A stretch of 64,000 nucleotides of DNA, from the NCBI GenBank assembly GCA_905221615.1, contig CAJNDT010000127.1, forward strand, positions 189,501 to 253,500, given 5' to 3'. The notes beneath the pieces are model-generated. The model saw only the letters and a list, made by a program, of their open reading frames with translations. It was not told where the DNA came from and did not search any database. The translations under genes and the position numbers were made by a program. Below, in pieces: positions 61,521 to 64,000 of this stretch; the first letter of the stretch is position 1, and the number at the start of each line of letters is the position of its first letter. The DNA is from Symbiodinium sp. CCMP2592. Its lineage: Eukaryota; Sar; Dinophyceae; Suessiales; Symbiodiniaceae.

Positions 61521-61956
61521 TCAGGACCCAGTGATGGTTGTTGGTAGTGGCATGTCTCCCTCATCGGGTACTACGACTTCCCCTTCAAGACCCAGCGATG
61601 GGCTATTGAACTCGGAATCTCTTGTTGGTAGTGGCATGTCTCCATCGTATCCCCTTGCAACCCTAGACTTCCTTCGCACTCTTGTCTCAGGCACAGGGAG
61701 GATTGCCTCCACCTGGTCGGGTTTGAGCTCCTGGTCCACAGCAGTTGGGTGCGATCACTCGTCGGTGACTTCGGCCCGTGGCGTCCGTTTCTATGCAAGT
61801 CCTACACCTCTTGTTGTAAGGAAGGTGACCACTTTCAACATGTCTCCTCCACTTCCTCACCTCCTCCTGGCTCCAAGGTGAGTCAGGAACAGCCCCACTG
61901 CACAGGACCAGTGGCTCAGGTCGCCTGCGCCAGCACTCAATTCCATTCGCCACCAT
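61521..61956 (-). pseudogene. Copia-3 pre-integrase zinc motif and remnants
   Basis: WRRHVESGHLPYNKRCRTCIETDATGRSHRRV (61840-61750) is the H...H...C-x2-C motif that precedes Copia integrase. The DDE core that should follow is missing; the sequence passes into acidic linker text (LPVPETRVRRK, DGDMPLPT appearing twice). An internal deletion is likely. Confidence 0.6.
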
Positions 61957-62457
61957 CCGCGCAAAGCTTCTTGATTATGTCCTTGAAGAACTGCTTGTAG
62001 GATCCACTAGCAGCTCCAAGCATGAGCTGCTGGCGGAGAACCACAAACTCCTTCAATCTGGCCCCTGCATGCTGCCCAAACCAAAGCCTTGTACGCTGCA
62101 CTGTCACCCTTGAGGTTGAACATCTTGCTGCGACTCAGGTTGAAGTTCACCAGGACTGAAGTTTCTCAGGCTAACAGCTAAGCACGGCTAAGTACCGGTA
62201 AGTCAACCCTGTGGTCTTTTTCCAATGGGGACTTGGGCCAAGCGCGCGTCGCGTAACGATGTAGCTAAGGACCATAGAAATAGTCATGGAGGCAGGGTAA
62301 AATCTACACCCCCCTCCCCGTGCTGCTCGAGCTAAGACAAGTACATGGCTCCAGGTTGCCCTGGGCTTCAACGTTTTGAGAAAGACTTGCCAAAGCGAGC
62401 ATATATAAAGCACAACGGGGAAGCCCTGCGGGTCCGAAGCAAATCAAAATCGAGGAC
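61957..62457. other. Non-coding stretch
   Basis: Short frames only. It separates Copia-3 from the KptA-family gene. A GGCTAA/GGCTAAG cluster occurs at 62170-62200. Confidence 0.4.
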
Positions 62458-63870
62458 TCAGCGCCTATGGGTGCGGTTCCATGCATCCCACTCGGCCTGA
62501 GTGTATCCTCCACGGCGGTGGCGATAATACTCATCCCACTGGGACTGAGTGTAGCCTCTGTACATTGGCTCAGGGTCAGCCGCTCGACCGCGTCCCTTTT
62601 GGGATGGGCGGTTCTGCGCTGCAGCCTGACGGTTACGCTCGGCCAAACGTTCCGTTTGGCGGGTCTGGTCCTGAGCGCTACGGAGGCTATCCGAAATGAT
62701 TTGAGCGATCTCAGCAGTGATGCCCTCGGGAGTCGTCGCCGACACATAGACCTCGCCGTCAAAGGTTAGGATCCGCTTAACAGCATCGTTCACTGCTGCC
62801 ACCTCTGCAAAGAGCCTCGGAGGGAGGAAGGCGCCCATGTAGGTCAAGCCGATTGGGACGTCTGCGGTATCATCGATAAACCGCAAGCTGCTCAACGGCT
62901 CCACTTCGCAGTGGGCATAAAAGACAAGCTTCGCAGGTGGGACACTGCCGCCACCGTAATGGGCTCCGGCACGCAAGTACCGTTGCTCCTCACTGCGTCC
63001 GGGGTCCGGGAGCACAGCGTTCGCAAGTTCGCAAGGTGGTCGAACTTTTGCATGTCCTCGATGCTGCGGCCTTCCTGCATCATCCTCGTGTTGAACTGGT
63101 TGTCATGCTCGAAGCGACAGGACAACGACTCATAGTTCAACTTCGCAGCTCTCAGCTTTCGGTCTTTGGCATCACGGATCACAGCTGCCTCTGCGCTCAT
63201 TTGGCCGCGCTTCTTTGGTCCGTCACCAAGGCCTCGAAGATCACTCGTGAGAAGGTCCTCGATGGGCTTCTGGGCTCCGGCTGCGGCGGTAGCGAGAAGG
63301 CGCTGGCGAAGCCTTGAGTTCTCGAACACCCGCTTGGTCACCTTTGCAGAATCGTCCGTCTGGGGAGCCTTGCAGCGGAGGCAGAACAGCATGCCATTGG
63401 CAACGACTGCGGCGCACTCCCTGCATGGATGCGAGCCAAGAGGATATGGCTCATCTTCACCCGCGTCCGTCGTGTCACCCTCCTCTTCCTCGGCCTTGGT
63501 CTGGGCTTCGGGGGCGAAACCATCAGCATCGGCAGGCTCACCCTCGCGGGTGGCTTCATCCAAGGCCATAGCGTCGTCTTCTTCGACAACAGTGGTGGGC
63601 TTGGGAGCCACCTTCGGCACCTTCTTCGAAGCAATCGCTTTTGGAGCGATAGCCGCCTGCTTTGGAGGCGGTGCCGACGATGAGCTTGCTGCCGCCTCCT
63701 CATAGTCGCGCTTAGCACGGAAAGTGTGCTCTGGCTCACCCTCGCGGGTGGCTTCCTGATTTTCAGCGACATAGAGGGGAAGATTCTTCTTGGTAGTGTC
63801 AACGGCGGACAGGATACAGTCAGGGGGAATGTTGTCGCGGGTGAGAACGCCATCGGTCTCCGGTCTCCGT
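62458..63870 (-). pseudogene. KptA-family gene, linker, zinc ribbon and C-terminal part
   Basis: Downstream of the KptA end described at 63857-64000. From ~63865 the frame gives GVLTRDNIPPDCIL, then an Ala/Pro/Glu linker with EATREGEP twice, a zinc ribbon CRECAAVVANGMLFCLRC (C-x2-C-x10-C-x2-C, ~63428-63370), a basic helical part and LANLRTLCSR. At ~63025 the frame changes to PGRSEEQRYLRAGAHYGGGS, AKLVFYAHCEVEPLSSLRFI, ...QNRPSQKGRGRAADPEP to a stop at 62458. Two frameshifts suggest a pseudogene, unless an intron lies in between. No EEP domain follows here. Confidence 0.55.
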
Positions 63871-64000
63871 GATGAAGAATACACATCCAGCGGCGATTGC
63901 GCGCTGCGTGTCGATGGCGAGCTCAATTGGCTGATTGGATCGCACACCACTCTTGTAGTTGGTATCGTCCAGGCGATACGGCGACAGACATGTGTGACCT
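63857..64000 (-). pseudogene. KptA/Tpt1-like domain, C-terminal end, running out of the window
   Basis: Reading in from the edge on minus: YRLDDTNYKSGVRSNQPIEL, AIDTQRAIAAGCVFFITETG, then a frameshift near 63857 into GVLTRDNIPP. This matches the end of KptA/Tpt1 (S-G-M-R-x3-E-x2-I-x-I-D...A-L-x-x-G-x-x-F-F-x-S-x-N-G-V-x-L-T...P-P). Unlike the 25273 protein, it keeps the Arg of S-G-[VM]-R. The N-terminal part, including A-x-Q-G-H-S, lies beyond 64000. Confidence 0.65.

Larger units (their letters stand above)
52510..61960 (-). mobile_element. Copia-3: Copia element on minus, interrupted by LINE-b
   Basis: Reading on minus: pre-integrase zinc motif (61956-61690), linker (61740-60537), RT (60455-59550), LINE-b insertion (59549-54081), RT end and RNase H (54080-53203), membrane segment and His-Cys motif (53060-52595). 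The integrase core is absent and there are several frameshifts. The 19-bp duplication around LINE-b marks the target inside the RT gene. Confidence 0.8.

Overview
The window looks like nuclear DNA of a dinoflagellate, most likely a Symbiodiniaceae-type alga. This is an inference. It rests on dense, mutually nested retroelements (Copia, tyrosine-recombinase/DIRS-like, LINE), Lys-Gly-Lys-rich retroelement nucleocapsid tails, CCCTAAA telomere-type repeats, very short introns with GT and apparently GC donors, and long stretches without genes. No bacterial operon, rRNA or tRNA gene was seen.

Layout. 1-1230: two unrecognised, probably broken coding stretches. 1248-2600: a ~93-bp tandem array built on CCCTAAA, then an AT-rich TTTTAAAAGTC-like array. 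2662-16057: Copia-1, whose reverse transcriptase (RT) is split at ~4958/13956 by DIRS-1 (4958-13959), which itself carries a LINE fragment (10266-12890): three levels of nesting. DIRS-1 ends in the order A1-body-B1-A2-B2, the split direct repeats of PAT/Ngaro-type YR retroelements. 16617-17280: a separate Copia protease fragment. 18942-21996: the best host gene, exons of a choline transporter-like (CTL/SLC44) protein on +. 22682-24894: microsatellites and an array of alternately oriented 26-bp motifs.

24895-31132 is the most unusual unit. Two identical 184-bp direct repeats (TG...CA, G-runs outside) enclose one reading frame of 1646 sense codons, broken by a single TGA. It joins a KptA/Tpt1-type RNA 2'-phosphotransferase-like fold to an endonuclease/exonuclease/phosphatase (EEP) nuclease and a KGK tail. 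There is no RT or integrase. A primer-binding-site-like sequence follows the left repeat and recurs upstream of Copia-2. A second KptA-family gene, broken, runs off the window end on minus (62458-64000).

31849-36930: DIRS-2, a deleted relative of DIRS-1. 37341-44419: Copia-2, with an intact 2164-residue Gag-Pol and an upstream ORF that has no Met. 44420-52500: mostly non-coding, with exon-like segments at 46162-49430 and degenerate simple repeats. 52510-61960 (minus): Copia-3, interrupted by a 5'-truncated LINE-b flanked by a 19-bp target-site duplication.

The elements do not form one pathway. They are layered parasites with parallel kits: Gag/nucleocapsid, protease, integrase or tyrosine recombinase, RT and RNase H. 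Most frames are broken; Copia-2 is the only intact autonomous one. Recurrent extras are a membrane segment after the Copia RNase H in all three Copia elements, followed by an H-x3-C...C-x2-C motif in two of them. All homology calls are pattern recognition by eye, without database searches.
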